Shown: positions 57,860-64,000 of the stretch, piece by piece
How positions within the stretch are numbered: position 1 is the stretch's first letter
Layout of the letters: each line of letters opens with the position of its first letter
Assembly: GCA_030141605.1 (NCBI GenBank)
Contig: JAQGDQ010000131.1
Location: forward strand, 1 to 64,000
Source of the DNA: Tubiluchus corallicola
Lineage: Eukaryota > Priapulida > Priapulimorpha > Priapulimorphida > Tubiluchidae
DNA length: 64,000 bases
Direction of reading: 5' to 3'
Made by a program: the position numbers and the translations under genes
Notes under the pieces: model-generated
Databases searched by the model: none
Told to the model about the DNA's origin: nothing
Seen by the model: only the letters and a program-made list of their open reading frames with translations

Positions 57860-59743
57860 TTTTCTGGTATGCATAAGCTGAACATCATACCCTAGTGCTA
57901 TTTCTTTACTATGCAATATTTGTTCATCATCGCATATGTGTATGCTACGTGAATGCGTGTAAGGAAATTAAAATAATTTTTCGCTTCTTACTGATAGAGG
58001 CTACTGAAGTCATTTTTGTGGTATAGAATTCATAATGCCTTATGTGTTCTTTATGAAACAGAGTGCATAATGCACTTGGTCCAGTATTTGTTTGAATAAG
58101 TTCTTTTGGCCTCACTTCTGCTCATTTTATTTGCAGCTGGCAATGCCGTGACAGTTATCGTTGTAGTTTGCCTGGGTTTTCTGGTTTTCATGATCGTTCT
58201 TGGTGTTGTTCGAATCCGAGCCAGTCAGAAACGCTCACAACAGCAGTGTGAGCAGGAACAGGAAATGGCATGGGATGACAGTGCACTAACCATCACTGTA
58301 AACCCAATGCAGGTTACATTCATTTCAATGCTAGCTTTAAATATATGCATTTCCTAGAATATCGACATCAGTTTGTAATTTAAGTCGTATGTGTAATGTC
58401 AAAGTAGCAGCAGCCTCATTTCAGAGCCACAAGTCTAACTTTTAGGCAGTTTGGCACATTTCATTAACTGCAGGCTACTGAGCATGGATAGATCAAATCT
58501 TTATCTTTGGTCACCTCAGTTTTTTCTCTTTCAGCAAGTGGTGATCATCTCCTGATCTAAACTTGAGCTTTTGTTCCCAAGATGTAAAAACTACCGTATA
58601 TGCTCGCATATAAACCGAATTTAGAACTATAAAATACAATACTGAAATCAGGGGGTCGGCTTATATGCGCATGAAACAAAATGAACACTTTTTATTTAGC
58701 GATACACCACTGTGTGTCACCAGTTGCGAGCCGTAACCAAGCTACAGCTAGTGGTGAAGCCGACGTGAGCACGCGGCCACAGAATTTAAAAGTGTGCTGA
58801 ATTTTGATAATTTTAGTTGTAAAATTATTTGTGCAATACACCATGCCTGGAGAAAAAAGAAAACGTATGTCCTATACTGCTGACTTCAAGCTAAAAGTGA
58901 TACCCAATTAACACAATGTGACAAAAAGGGATCAATTTTGTTGATTGGGTATGGAGAAAAATTAGACAAGTTGATGGTCGGCTTATATACGGGTTTTTGC
59001 AAAAACTGGCCATTTTAAAGCAGTTTTAGGGGGTCGGCTTATATGCGATGTAGGCTTATATGCGAGTATATACGGTAATTGGTCATTGATTACTGATCGA
59101 TTATAGATCATGGAGTGATTATTTCAAAAACTGAAATGCGGTACTTTGTTTCTGCACATAGGGGCAACAGCTTTTAAACTGCTATGAGACACAAAATTTG
59201 TTGGCAGTATTTTTAGTATTTTTAACATTTATATATCTCAACTAGAAACATTGGACAATGCCAAACTGTGACTTGTTTTTCAAAAATTCCTTAGAAATGT
59301 GGTAGGAGTTTTATTTCGTACACGGCAAATGTTTTAAAATCACATGAGACGTAAAATTTGGTGTCAATTTTTAATCATTTATAAAGTAATTGATTACTGT
59401 TTGCGGATATATTGAATTCTTTTACATTTGCTTAACTTTGCCAGTTTTAATATCATTTAAAAGCATGATTTTATAAACTCATACCTACCTCAGCTGTTAG
59501 TTAGATTTTGAGTTCTTTTTGGCTGAAGAACAGCAGCTTTAACCACGAATTAGCATTGCTTTCACGACTGTTGTTTATGTGCAGCAGAATGGTGGCGAAA
59601 TAGAAGATCACATCCAGGACTACAGCGACAGCGATGATGACGATGGCAGCTACATACACGATGACATGGACAGTTCAGAGGAAGAAGAAGAAGTAGCAAA
59701 ACCTCGGGGTAGAGAATTGGAATGGGATGATTCCACCCTCTAG
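22213..59743 (+). CDS. CLSTN: Calsyntenin, complete, 18 exons, 930 aa
   Basis: Type I membrane protein of the cadherin superfamily, known in animals as a synaptic adhesion protein and a kinesin-1 cargo adaptor. Coding exons: 22213-22300, 37232-37342, 37534-37720, 43726-43934, 45013-45159, 47380-47571, 49037-49150, 49454-49594, 50478-50656, 52151-52277, 52643-52797, 54167-54318, 55206-55393, 56260-56415, 56932-57077, 57509-57674, 58137-58312, 59585-59743. All junctions keep frame. Domains: signal peptide (about 1-25); two cadherin repeats (about 38-245) with DVNEYEP and AYDCG motifs; an LNS/LamG-like domain (about 330-530) with WMKHG and FRPAEWRWK; a conserved extracellular region; one transmembrane helix (823-844). 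The cytoplasmic tail has two kinesin-light-chain motifs, AWDDSALT (864-871) and LEWDDSTL (923-930), and an acidic stretch between them. Length is normal for the family. Confidence 0.97.
25380..25622 (-). mobile_element. tRNA-derived SINE, family C, copy 1
   Basis: On the minus strand the head contains GCGGCCAAGTGG (A-box-like, close to Leu/Ser tRNAs; 25605-25616) and GAGTTCGAGAC (B box; 25562-25572). The body, down to about 25380, is shared with 28590-28795, including ATTTAACAGACAACAT and ACACACAAATAAC on the plus strand. Confidence 0.65.
28590..28795 (-). mobile_element. SINE family C, copy 2 (head lost)
   Basis: The body matches copy 1 (CCATTTAACAGACAACAT, then GGACGCTACACACAAATAAC, then ACATGTAGG), but the tRNA-like head with A and B boxes is not recognisable, so the copy is 5'-truncated or eroded. 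Confidence 0.6.
31925..32060 (+). repeat. Degenerate (GATAA)n-type tract
   Basis: Run of AAGATAAAATAA-type units with many substitutions, resembling the tail after SINE family B copy 2; it could be the tail of an eroded SINE. Confidence 0.5.
33541..35250 (+). mobile_element. Decayed LINE fragment (CR1/Jockey-like), different family from the 16-21 kb LINE
   Basis: Broken frames read in order: end of an APE endonuclease ([10 protein letters not shown] near 33645-33670; LIDRIYTND near 33792-33820), a basic linker (34032-34364), the start of a reverse transcriptase (34453-34728, [12 protein letters not shown] and [16 protein letters not shown]), then YQFGFQQN and [12 protein letters not shown] (about 34780-34925). 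Stops and frameshifts break it. After about 34945 the polymerase core with YADD is absent and sequence resembling a 3' UTR follows to about 35240 (ending near AATAAAATG), so the copy is truncated at 5' and probably deleted internally. Confidence 0.8.
35440..35545 (-). mobile_element. SINE-like element, family A, copy 2
   Basis: Read on the minus strand, GGTTCAGTGGCTCATCC and later CATTGGATTCCGC match the blocks of the copies at 6923 and 46001. It is the most diverged of the three. Confidence 0.4.
35546..37231 (+). other. End of calsyntenin intron 1
   Basis: Unremarkable intron sequence with a short GC-rich patch near 35870-35900; no coding or repeat feature could be supported. Confidence 0.5.
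37232..37342 (+). CDS. CLSTN: Calsyntenin exon 2 (start of cadherin repeat 1)
   Basis: 37 codons, phase 1 to 1. It encodes [11 protein letters not shown], aligned with the TSYHGVITENN segment of human calsyntenin-1. Confidence 0.93.
37534..37720 (+). CDS. CLSTN: Calsyntenin exon 3 (cadherin repeat 1)
   Basis: 187 bases, phase 1 to 2. It encodes ICSYKI...PFEVIL and a degenerate AYDCG motif (AAIGCDG). The middle of the exon is GC-rich compared with its flanks. Confidence 0.95.
39064..39255 (+). repeat. Low-complexity GTGAT/GTGTT tract
   Basis: Imperfect pentamer-like repeats (GTGATGTGATGATG, then TGTCGTGTCGTGTTGTG), purine-pyrimidine alternating and prone to slippage. Confidence 0.7.
39567..39947 (+). 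mobile_element. hAT-like miniature element with 8-bp target duplication
   Basis: 381 bp bounded by inverted ends CAGGACCTATTTCA and CAGGGCCTATTTCA. It is flanked on both sides by the identical octamer GCGACATG (39559-39566 and 39948-39955). An 8-bp target duplication with CAGGG-type ends is characteristic of hAT transposons. The interior is GC-rich and has no transposase frame. Confidence 0.9.
40930..41064. repeat. AT palindrome and (AT)n microsatellite
   Basis: 40930-41003 is a perfect 74-bp inverted repeat marked by GAATT and AATTC landmarks around an (AT)n centre; (AT)n continues to about 41064. Confidence 0.9.
41129..41230 (+). mobile_element. 102-bp mariner-like miniature element
   Basis: The ends CAGAGTGTTATAAAA and, inverted, CAGGGTGTTCCAGAAG are similar, and TA flanks both sides. 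CAGGGTGTTCC-type ends occur in mariner-family elements. It is too short to code. Confidence 0.6.
42667..42766 (+). repeat. Perfect 50-bp tandem duplication
   Basis: Two identical adjacent 50-base units starting AATTTCGATAATAC; no mismatch seen. Confidence 0.95.
43726..43934 (+). CDS. CLSTN: Calsyntenin exon 4 (cadherin repeat 1-2 junction)
   Basis: 209 bases, phase 2 to 1. It encodes the calcium-binding linker [11 protein letters not shown] and the start of cadherin repeat 2 with [16 protein letters not shown], matching EDCSPQYSQICNYEI of human calsyntenin-1. Confidence 0.97.
43935..45012 (+). other. Calsyntenin intron 4
   Basis: Contains a GGT/GAT-rich triplet tract at about 44001-44055; otherwise nothing seen. 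Confidence 0.6.
45013..45159 (+). CDS. CLSTN: Calsyntenin exon 5 (end of cadherin repeat 2)
   Basis: 49 codons, phase 1 to 1. It encodes [11 protein letters not shown] and the family motif VAYDCG, ending in VCQMGWT. Confidence 0.96.
45160..47379 (+). other. Calsyntenin intron 5
   Basis: Contains a SINE family A copy (46001-46137); otherwise nothing recognisable. Confidence 0.6.
46001..46137 (+). mobile_element. SINE-like element, family A, copy 3
   Basis: Matches the copy at 6923: ATTCAGTGGGTTATCTTAG, then ACATCTCGTTGAGTAG, then AAGTGCTGGATTC. It lacks the tandem 37-mers. Confidence 0.55.
47380..47571 (+). CDS. CLSTN: Calsyntenin exon 6
   Basis: 64 codons, phase 1 to 1. It encodes [12 protein letters not shown] and [15 protein letters not shown], matching TNYIGKGCDRETYS in human calsyntenin-1. 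Confidence 0.97.
47572..49036 (+). other. Calsyntenin intron 6
   Basis: Contains three degenerate 25-28 bp tandem units at 48739-48819, each starting TATTTTCAGAG; otherwise nothing seen. Confidence 0.6.
48739..48819 (+). repeat. Short tandem repeat, three units of 25-28 bp
   Basis: Units start TATTTTCAGAG at 48739, 48764 and 48792. Each also holds a splice-acceptor-like TTTTCAG. Confidence 0.8.
49037..49150 (+). CDS. CLSTN: Calsyntenin exon 7
   Basis: 38 codons, phase 1 to 1. It encodes SIDLLPSPG and YSFDG, aligned with IIDLLPSPS and FKFDG, leading into the LNS/LamG domain. Confidence 0.95.
49454..49594 (+). CDS. CLSTN: Calsyntenin exon 8 (LNS/LamG start)
   Basis: 47 codons, phase 1 to 1. 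It encodes [10 protein letters not shown] and [11 protein letters not shown], the first strands of the LNS-like domain. Confidence 0.95.
49595..50477 (+). other. Calsyntenin intron 8
   Basis: Mostly a piggyBac-like miniature element (49837-50420). The preceding 240 bases are plain intron. Confidence 0.6.
49837..50420 (+). mobile_element. piggyBac-like miniature element
   Basis: 584 bp with inverted ends CCCTTTCACTA, flanked on both sides by TTAA (49833-49836 and 50421-50424). The TTAA target and CCCTTT ends are characteristic of piggyBac transposons. There is no transposase frame. The right end lies 57 bases before the exon 9 acceptor. Confidence 0.8.
50478..50656 (+). CDS. CLSTN: Calsyntenin exon 9 (LNS/LamG)
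   Basis: 179 bases, phase 1 to 0. It encodes [22 protein letters not shown] and [10 protein letters not shown]. It is notably GC-rich (many CGG/CCG codons) compared with most exons here. Confidence 0.97.
50657..52150 (+). other. Calsyntenin intron 9
   Basis: AT-rich intron; nothing recognisable. Confidence 0.6.
52151..52277 (+). CDS. CLSTN: Calsyntenin exon 10
   Basis: 127 bases, phase 0 to 1. It encodes LYVDGHEF and [10 protein letters not shown], aligned with LYMDGATY and LTVGACWQ. Confidence 0.95.
52278..52642 (+). other. Calsyntenin intron 10
   Basis: AT-rich intron; nothing recognisable. Confidence 0.6.
52643..52797 (+). CDS. CLSTN: Calsyntenin exon 11
   Basis: 155 bases, phase 1 to 0. 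It encodes [11 protein letters not shown] and [14 protein letters not shown], matching FFHGSLASLTI and VISCLQACKEGLDI. Confidence 0.96.
52798..54166 (+). other. Calsyntenin intron 11
   Basis: AT-rich intron; nothing recognisable. Confidence 0.6.
54167..54318 (+). CDS. CLSTN: Calsyntenin exon 12
   Basis: 152 bases, phase 0 to 2. It encodes [19 protein letters not shown], matching VSYINSRQFPTAGVRRLKV. Confidence 0.97.
54319..55205 (+). other. Calsyntenin intron 12
   Basis: AT-rich intron with one mariner-like end (near 54642) that has no partner; nothing else. Confidence 0.55.
55206..55393 (+). CDS. CLSTN: Calsyntenin exon 13
   Basis: 188 bases, phase 2 to 1. It encodes [20 protein letters not shown], aligned with ITLRGTDHFWRPAAQFESARGV. 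Confidence 0.95.
55394..56259 (+). other. Calsyntenin intron 13
   Basis: AT-rich intron; nothing recognisable. Confidence 0.6.
56260..56415 (+). CDS. CLSTN: Calsyntenin exon 14
   Basis: 156 bases, phase 1 to 1. It encodes [31 protein letters not shown] and GLVISG. The frame is set by its neighbours; other frames are open here too. The donor (gtattt) is weak. Confidence 0.9.
56416..56931 (+). other. Calsyntenin intron 14
   Basis: AT-rich intron; nothing recognisable. Confidence 0.6.
56932..57077 (+). CDS. CLSTN: Calsyntenin exon 15
   Basis: 146 bases, phase 1 to 0. It encodes [12 protein letters not shown] and [16 protein letters not shown], matching YEQVLHHIRYRN and FRIKCSELNGRYTSNE. Confidence 0.97.
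57078..57508 (+). other. Calsyntenin intron 15
   Basis: AT-rich intron; nothing recognisable. Confidence 0.6.
57509..57674 (+). CDS. CLSTN: Calsyntenin exon 16 (juxtamembrane stalk)
   Basis: 166 bases, phase 0 to 1. It encodes [13 protein letters not shown] and a His/Gln/Ala-rich stalk. In the family this stalk is where ectodomain shedding occurs; no cleavage site can be named here. Confidence 0.93.
57675..58136 (+). other. Calsyntenin intron 16
   Basis: Contains a (TA)13 microsatellite at 57829-57854; otherwise plain intron. Confidence 0.6.
58137..58312 (+). CDS. CLSTN: Calsyntenin exon 17 (transmembrane helix, first WDDS motif)
   Basis: 176 bases, phase 1 to 0. It encodes the membrane helix ([19 protein letters not shown]), a basic stop-transfer RIRASQKR, and [14 protein letters not shown], the first kinesin-light-chain motif. 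Confidence 0.97.
58313..59584 (+). other. Calsyntenin intron 17
   Basis: Contains a pogo-like miniature element (58594-59075); otherwise plain intron. Confidence 0.6.
58594..59075 (+). mobile_element. pogo/Tigger-like miniature element with transposase remnant
   Basis: 482 bp between TA dinucleotides, with ends CCGTATATGCTCGCATATAA and, inverted, CCGTATATACTCGCATATAA. A second inverted motif GGGGGTCGGCTTATATGCG lies inside each end. At 58844 an ATG opens [20 protein letters not shown], like the N-terminal DNA-binding helix-turn-helix of pogo/Tigger (CENP-B-like) transposases, then stops after two more codons. The rest of the transposase is deleted. Confidence 0.9.
59585..59743 (+). CDS. CLSTN: Calsyntenin exon 18 (acidic tail, second WDDS motif)
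   Basis: 52 codons and the TAG at 59741-59743. It encodes an Asp/Glu-rich segment and the C-terminal LEWDDSTL motif. The acceptor is gcagcag, a tandem NAG site, so the exon may start at 59585 or 59588. Confidence 0.96.
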   Translation, partial: QNGGEIEDHIQDYSDSDDDDGSYIHDDMDSSEEEEEVAKPRGRELEWDDSTL

Positions 59744-59809
59744 TAAGAAAGAATGTGCCGCAGTTAGTACAAAATTAATTCTTAGTGTGTGGCAACCTGA
59801 TGACATATA

Positions 59810-59815
59810 AATAAA
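59810..59815 (+). terminator. Poly(A) signal of calsyntenin
   Basis: AATAAA 67 bases after the stop codon, the first such hexamer downstream. Confidence 0.65.
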
Positions 59816-61400
59816 GATTTGCAGAACATGAAATGGCTGGAGTTTTTTAAACTGTTTTATACACTGAAGTGAGTGAATCATTGTTATCTCATGCACTAGA
59901 ACAGCCTTAGATGAACGTCAGATCCTGCCATTTTACAATTTTTTGCTAATCATCAAAATTTAAGTTTCAATGCATCTTTTATGCTAGATTAGGCAAGTTC
60001 TTTTTGAATGTTTATCTGTTTTTTTGAGTTTGAAGCACAAGAGTGCAGGAATCTCTGAGCAGCTTGTAAGCATGGTAAATCAGTTTTGTTTCTGTCTTTA
60101 ACTTTCATATATATTATTACAAATATATCAGCTATGTTATTTGACCTCTGTGTTGTGGGCAGCTTTATGAATATTGTGTATATTTAGAATCACATTATAT
60201 TACTTTCCAAAACAGGTTGTGCTAAATGCTGTGTACACTGTGTTGCCTTTTAGATTTAGTTTTTAGCAGAGCATTTGAGAAATTGAAGTGTAGTTTTAGT
60301 TTATATTTTAATTGATTCATGTTTAAATGTTAATGTATTTAGAATTTCATCAGTTGCAGTGATTTATGTAATATCAACTGAAAATCAAATTGCACGGTAA
60401 ACCTCATTCAAATTCTTGTTGCAGTAATCTTATTTTGCTTACAGAGTACACTGCATTAAAATTCCTTGATGCCATATCGTCGTTATTATAATTTTCTATT
60501 TTTACAAAAGATTATATTTATTCACTTTGACATTCCAAAAATCCTTAAGAACTTGTTAACGTTTTTTCTCTGTGAAAGCTGGAGCAGATTTGCGAAAGAA
60601 AATATAAACCCAAAGTGATAAATTATTCTGTAGTTTCTGTTTTTGAAGCTTCACCTCATTTTGCTGGCAGTTGACAAGTTAACAAAGCAATACATTCTTG
60701 TTAAACCTATTGTACATATTATACACTATATAGATAAAAATATTCATAGAAACAATCAAGAATGTTAAATCTTATGCTGTTGAAATGTTATTTAGATCTT
60801 GTCAGTCCTGTTTCCTTGAAATACTGTTTTCTACAGTCATAGCTTAACATTTGTTGTATATAAATACCCTGTAGTGTATTTGTGCGTGTTTACTATTTCC
60901 TTGATGACAAAATAAATGCGTTGGTGGTTTATTGTTATCCACACTTTAAGGAGCACAGACTGCACACAAGAGTTGCTATGATGCACAAATTGGTTAGTGT
61001 TTTTTAAGGAAATAATGATTATAAGATTATGTAAAATATCGGTATAATCTTGTTTATCTGTTTGTTGGTATGTGTTGTAGTCAAGTAAGCCTACCCTTTG
61101 GGAAAAATCAAATGTGTAGTAATGTGGATTTTTTTTGTTCATTTGCTAGAATGTCATTGAAACTAGGATATAATAGGAGCTAGAGATGAAAGTTGTAAAT
61201 TTCTGAAAGATATGATGTCATAATTGCAGTGAGATATTTATTGTAAAGTATGCAATATTGTTGAACTTAAAGCTAATCAATAATCGTTTTTAATTAGATT
61301 TACTCGATCTAGCGCGCAAACGTTAATATATGTCAAACAGTGACTCCAAACTAACATGTTTTTCTATTAAAAAAATAGTGTGATGCAGTAAATCCTGAAT

Positions 61401-61763
61401 TTAAAAAGATAGTTCTATAGATTTTGCTGTTGTTTCTAATCTAGATGAATCAAGTGTTATCATTACATTGTGATGTATCCCTCTTTTGACAAGAAAATCA
61501 AATAAATCATCATATTTCACCACAACGTATTGTTTTATGCTTTTATAGTGATCATTCTTATCCCAATCTGCTAATTTTTTGTTAAATTGTATGTTTTGTA
61601 ACATTTGCTCAATAAAGGGTTTCTCTAAGTTGATCATATCTGTGTATACCTGCTTTGCAAAAACATAATTTTTATAGAAACAAATTTTAGAAAATGTGAT
61701 AGCGATACTGTCCTGATTGGGAATTTCTTTCAATTTAGAATTACTGAAACTCCTTGTATGCAA
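61401..61763 (-). other. Open frame of unknown status
   Basis: 120 codons with no ATG at the start (the frame opens slightly upstream and first meets a TTG). The composition is protein-like (aromatic, charged, no simple repeats), and it contains VVVKYDDLFDFLVKRG. A plausible acceptor (tttgcatacaag read on the minus strand) precedes it, so it could be a terminal exon of a minus-strand gene, or chance. I do not recognise a family. Confidence 0.25.
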
Positions 61764-61990
61764 AGAATGTTTAAAGACAAATAGCTAATGCATTATACAG
61801 TCATAAAAAATGTAGGTCAAAACACCGACTTTTTTTAACAATAAACTACTACCTTTTAACAGTGAGCTTACTCAGCTTACATGACGCATTTAAACAATAT
61901 TGGTGTTATTGCAGATTATTGATCTCCATTCAGTAGCTCAGTTCTGCTGTTCATCGACTTCCAGCGCGCATGACTGTGATACTAATGCGG

Positions 61991-62001
61991 GTGACTCAGC
62001 A
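61991..62001 (+). promoter_or_regulatory. AP-1/antioxidant-response-like site
   Basis: GTGACTCAGCA fits both the AP-1 core TGACTCA and the CNC/Maf consensus RTGACnnnGCA. It lies about 270 bases upstream of the next gene's ATG, in CpG-containing sequence. One motif is weak evidence. Confidence 0.35.
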
Positions 62002-62107
62002 TGGCGTGGTGAATGCGCCATGAGGTGCTCGAAACTTCGATTTTTAGCGTCATTAATTATGTAGAACCGAAAGGGGCAATTTTTATTATAATTTCAGTGG
62101 ATTTAAA

Positions 62108-62167
62108 AATGATGGACAGTCTTCTTAGGCTTCTTTTTTTGAACAAAATGAGAAAGCGCTTGATATA
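62108..62167 (+). CDS. Possible upstream ORF (19 codons)
   Basis: ATGATG opens a 19-codon frame, rich in Leu, Arg and Lys, ending in TAA about 100 bases before the main ATG. It would act only if the transcript starts upstream of it, which is unknown. Confidence 0.25.
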
Positions 62168-62269
62168 AATGTTACGTTGCTTAGCGGGCAGACAACGAAA
62201 GAAAAAATAGATTTTCCTTCTAGAATAGCAGGTGTTTTGGTTTCCTTGACGGTTCTCGTGGATGTGAAT

Positions 62270-62671
62270 ATGGCTGGTCATTTTGGTGCTGATAAACATA
62301 AAACTTCTGGGACAGCGCCTAAAAGCGAATCGGAAGAGAATTTAGAAGACGTGCCAATATCCGAGTTCACTGGTGGACAGTTGTCTTTAGGTTTAGATTT
62401 AGAAGGTGAAGCAGTTGATACTGCTGAAAAACAAGTGATGTCTTTAGACAACAGTAACGCCACAGAGTTAAAATCTCCAGTAGACAATCAACGAATTTCC
62501 ACAGTGGACCCTACTCAACCTAGCCAAAATGCAGCTAATAATAATCCAAGCCCTGGTAGTGAATCTAGCATAAGAAGTTGGACAGAAAGCGCCAAACATA
62601 CTTTGAAAACATCAATTAGACGACACGAGGTTCCAAATGAATATGAAGCTAAGGGATTTTTTGCATTAAGG
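62270..62671 (+). CDS. First coding exon of an unrecognised gene (134 codons)
   Basis: Starts at ATG 62270. The frame is open for 31 codons upstream but without an ATG. It ends in phase 0 at a ggtaaat donor; reading on would stop eight codons later. The encoded N-terminus is acidic and polar (SESEENLEDVPISEF, then Asn/Ser/Pro-rich) and looks disordered. Near the exon end it turns basic (SAKHTLKTSIRRHEVPNEYE) and then reads GFFALR, as if a structured domain begins in the next exon. Such a layout is common in membrane or scaffold proteins with a disordered cytoplasmic N-terminus. I do not recognise the family. Exon status rests on length, codon composition, the upstream promoter-like stretch and the donor. 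Confidence 0.7.
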
Positions 62672-64000
62672 GTAAATATTTATAATAATGCGTAGTTAGT
62701 TTCCTAATATTAATAGTAGCGTGTGTAACACTTGCTCAATAACCAACTTTTATTAATTAAAATTTGTGCTGCAGTTATCTGTGAAATTGTGTTTATTTCC
62801 CTATGGCCTATGCAAACGCTTGTTGCCATGTTACTCTTTATGGTGCCTACTACTACAGTATTAGTTCAGAATAGTCGGTATCATCTTCTGCATTGCTTGC
62901 AAAATCTTTTAAAAAGTAATTTTTGATTGGAGATGTTAAGTGGCCGAGTTCAGCGTGAAACGTAAGTTCATGTTCTAGCCTCTAGTTCTTTGCTGTTGCA
63001 TACATTTTACCATTCGTTAGCTAGTCGACTATTTATCGAGATTACAAAATACTGATATTTCTTTATAAATATATCAATAAACTGAGCATTCCGTTTATAA
63101 ACAATCCCTTATCATTCATTCCTGATGCCACTTTAAACAATAGAACACACAATTTAAAGCAAATTACAGTAAACAATAAATTTGGAAATAACTCTATATC
63201 AAAACAAGCCATACATTTATGGAACTTACTACCCAGTGAAATAAAACAAATAGAATCTCTCCACAACTTTAAAAAGAAATTAAAAGAATATCAATGTAAC
63301 AGGTTTCAACTTCCAAATTATGCATCTGATACTAATTGCACAGACTCAACTTTCATCTACCCCCGCCCCTGACTCCATAAAACGATTAAGAATGTAAAAT
63401 TTTTAAAAAATTATGTAATGTAATACGTGTTATGTTAGTTTTATAATGTCAAATGTATGAATAGTGTAAATGTAATGAGTGAAATTTATGTAATGTAAAG
63501 CATGTTTCTGTCAATTGTGTCATGTCAAATGTATATATAGTGTAAAATATGTCATGTAAAATTTAATGTACTTTTGTAATTTTGTTTTGTAAAAATATTT
63601 TAATATGTGTTTGTAAATATGTCCATTTATTGTATATAATTAGACCTTAGTTTTGCATTTTAGTTTTTTTAGTATGCACTGGATGCATTTGTCTTGAACA
63701 GTGTTGTTATCTTAACATTACGCTGAGGCTTGCTCAATTTTATTATAATGAGTGAACCATTTTAACGACAAATAAAAAATTAATAATAATAATAATAGTT
63801 AGGTGTTTGCATCTCAGAAAAGCATTGCACAAAAACAGGTGCTGTACCTCTCAGTTCAGAGGTGTTGTGACATAGTATACACGTTTGAAAGTTCTTACAT
63901 GAGCACAGCAGTAAACTTGAAATTTGAATTTTAAACATAAAGTTTGTCGAGTTTTTGTGTATCACACTAAATGTTGTACAGTAGCACTGCACTTAACTTT
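62672..64000 (+). other. First intron of the unrecognised gene (runs out of window)
   Basis: Contains the 3' end of a LINE (63058-63798). No further exon could be supported before the window ends. Confidence 0.5.
63058..63798 (+). mobile_element. 5'-truncated LINE, relative of the 16-21 kb element
   Basis: 63058-63372 encodes the last 104 residues of an ORF2 (FLYKYIN, NNRTHNLKQI, SISKQAIHLWN, FIYPRP and a stop). It aligns with the end of the large LINE ORF2 (FLYKYIN, NNRTLNLRNI, SITKQAIQLWN, FIFPRP) at roughly half identity. The 3' UTR shares GCATTTG and GAACAGTGT with it. It ends at AATAAA (63771) and a (TAA)n tail (63781-63798). Confidence 0.9.

Larger units (their letters stand above)
59744..62269 (+). 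other. Calsyntenin 3' UTR, intergenic region, and upstream region of the next gene
   Basis: Begins with the calsyntenin 3' UTR, with a poly(A) signal at 59810. About 60.0-61.3 kb is AT-rich with no feature. A 120-codon open frame of unknown status lies on the minus strand at 61401-61763. The last 350 bases are GC-richer and probably form the next gene's promoter and 5' UTR. Confidence 0.5.

Overview
The window is animal nuclear DNA, most likely from a marine invertebrate. It is AT-rich (roughly one third GC by eye) and has spliced genes with GT..AG introns from about 190 bp to 15 kb. It carries a DNMT3-type methyltransferase and a calsyntenin, and its introns are full of LINEs, SINEs and small DNA transposons. 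I cannot place the phylum from these sequences alone.

Layout. (1) 477-1523, minus strand: a single-exon class A GPCR. (2) 2365-14257, plus strand: nine exons encoding the C-terminal 395 residues of DNMT3 (PHD-like half of the ADD domain plus the whole methyltransferase domain). Its upstream exons are not seen, so the GPCR probably lies antisense inside a DNMT3 intron. Two copies of one TIR element sit in opposite orientation on either side of DNMT3 exons 7-8. (3) About 16393-21835, plus strand: a nearly complete CR1/L2-like LINE. ORF1 has an SGNH/GDSL esterase domain. The uninterrupted 1218-aa ORF2 has a many-times hydrophobic N-terminal region, then a 2A-like peptide, then endonuclease and reverse transcriptase. 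(4) 22213-59743, plus strand: a complete calsyntenin of 18 exons and 930 aa, with a 14.9-kb first intron. Its promoter lies only a few hundred bases after the LINE. Its introns hold a second, decayed LINE, two SINE families, and hAT-like, piggyBac-like, mariner-like and pogo-like miniature elements. (5) 62270-62671, plus strand: first coding exon of an unrecognised gene that runs out of the window; its intron holds a 5'-truncated relative of the large LINE (63058-63798).

Functionally the host genes are unrelated: DNMT3 writes de novo cytosine methylation, calsyntenin is a synaptic/vesicular type I membrane protein that binds kinesin light chain, and the GPCR is an orphan. Exon boundaries were set by reading splice sites and keeping codon phase and family alignment consistent. 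DNMT3 and calsyntenin both join in frame from first to last visible exon with no internal stop. The least ordinary item is the LINE, for its membrane-like domain joined through a 2A-like motif to the retrotransposition enzyme and for a TAATG stop-start overlap after ORF1.
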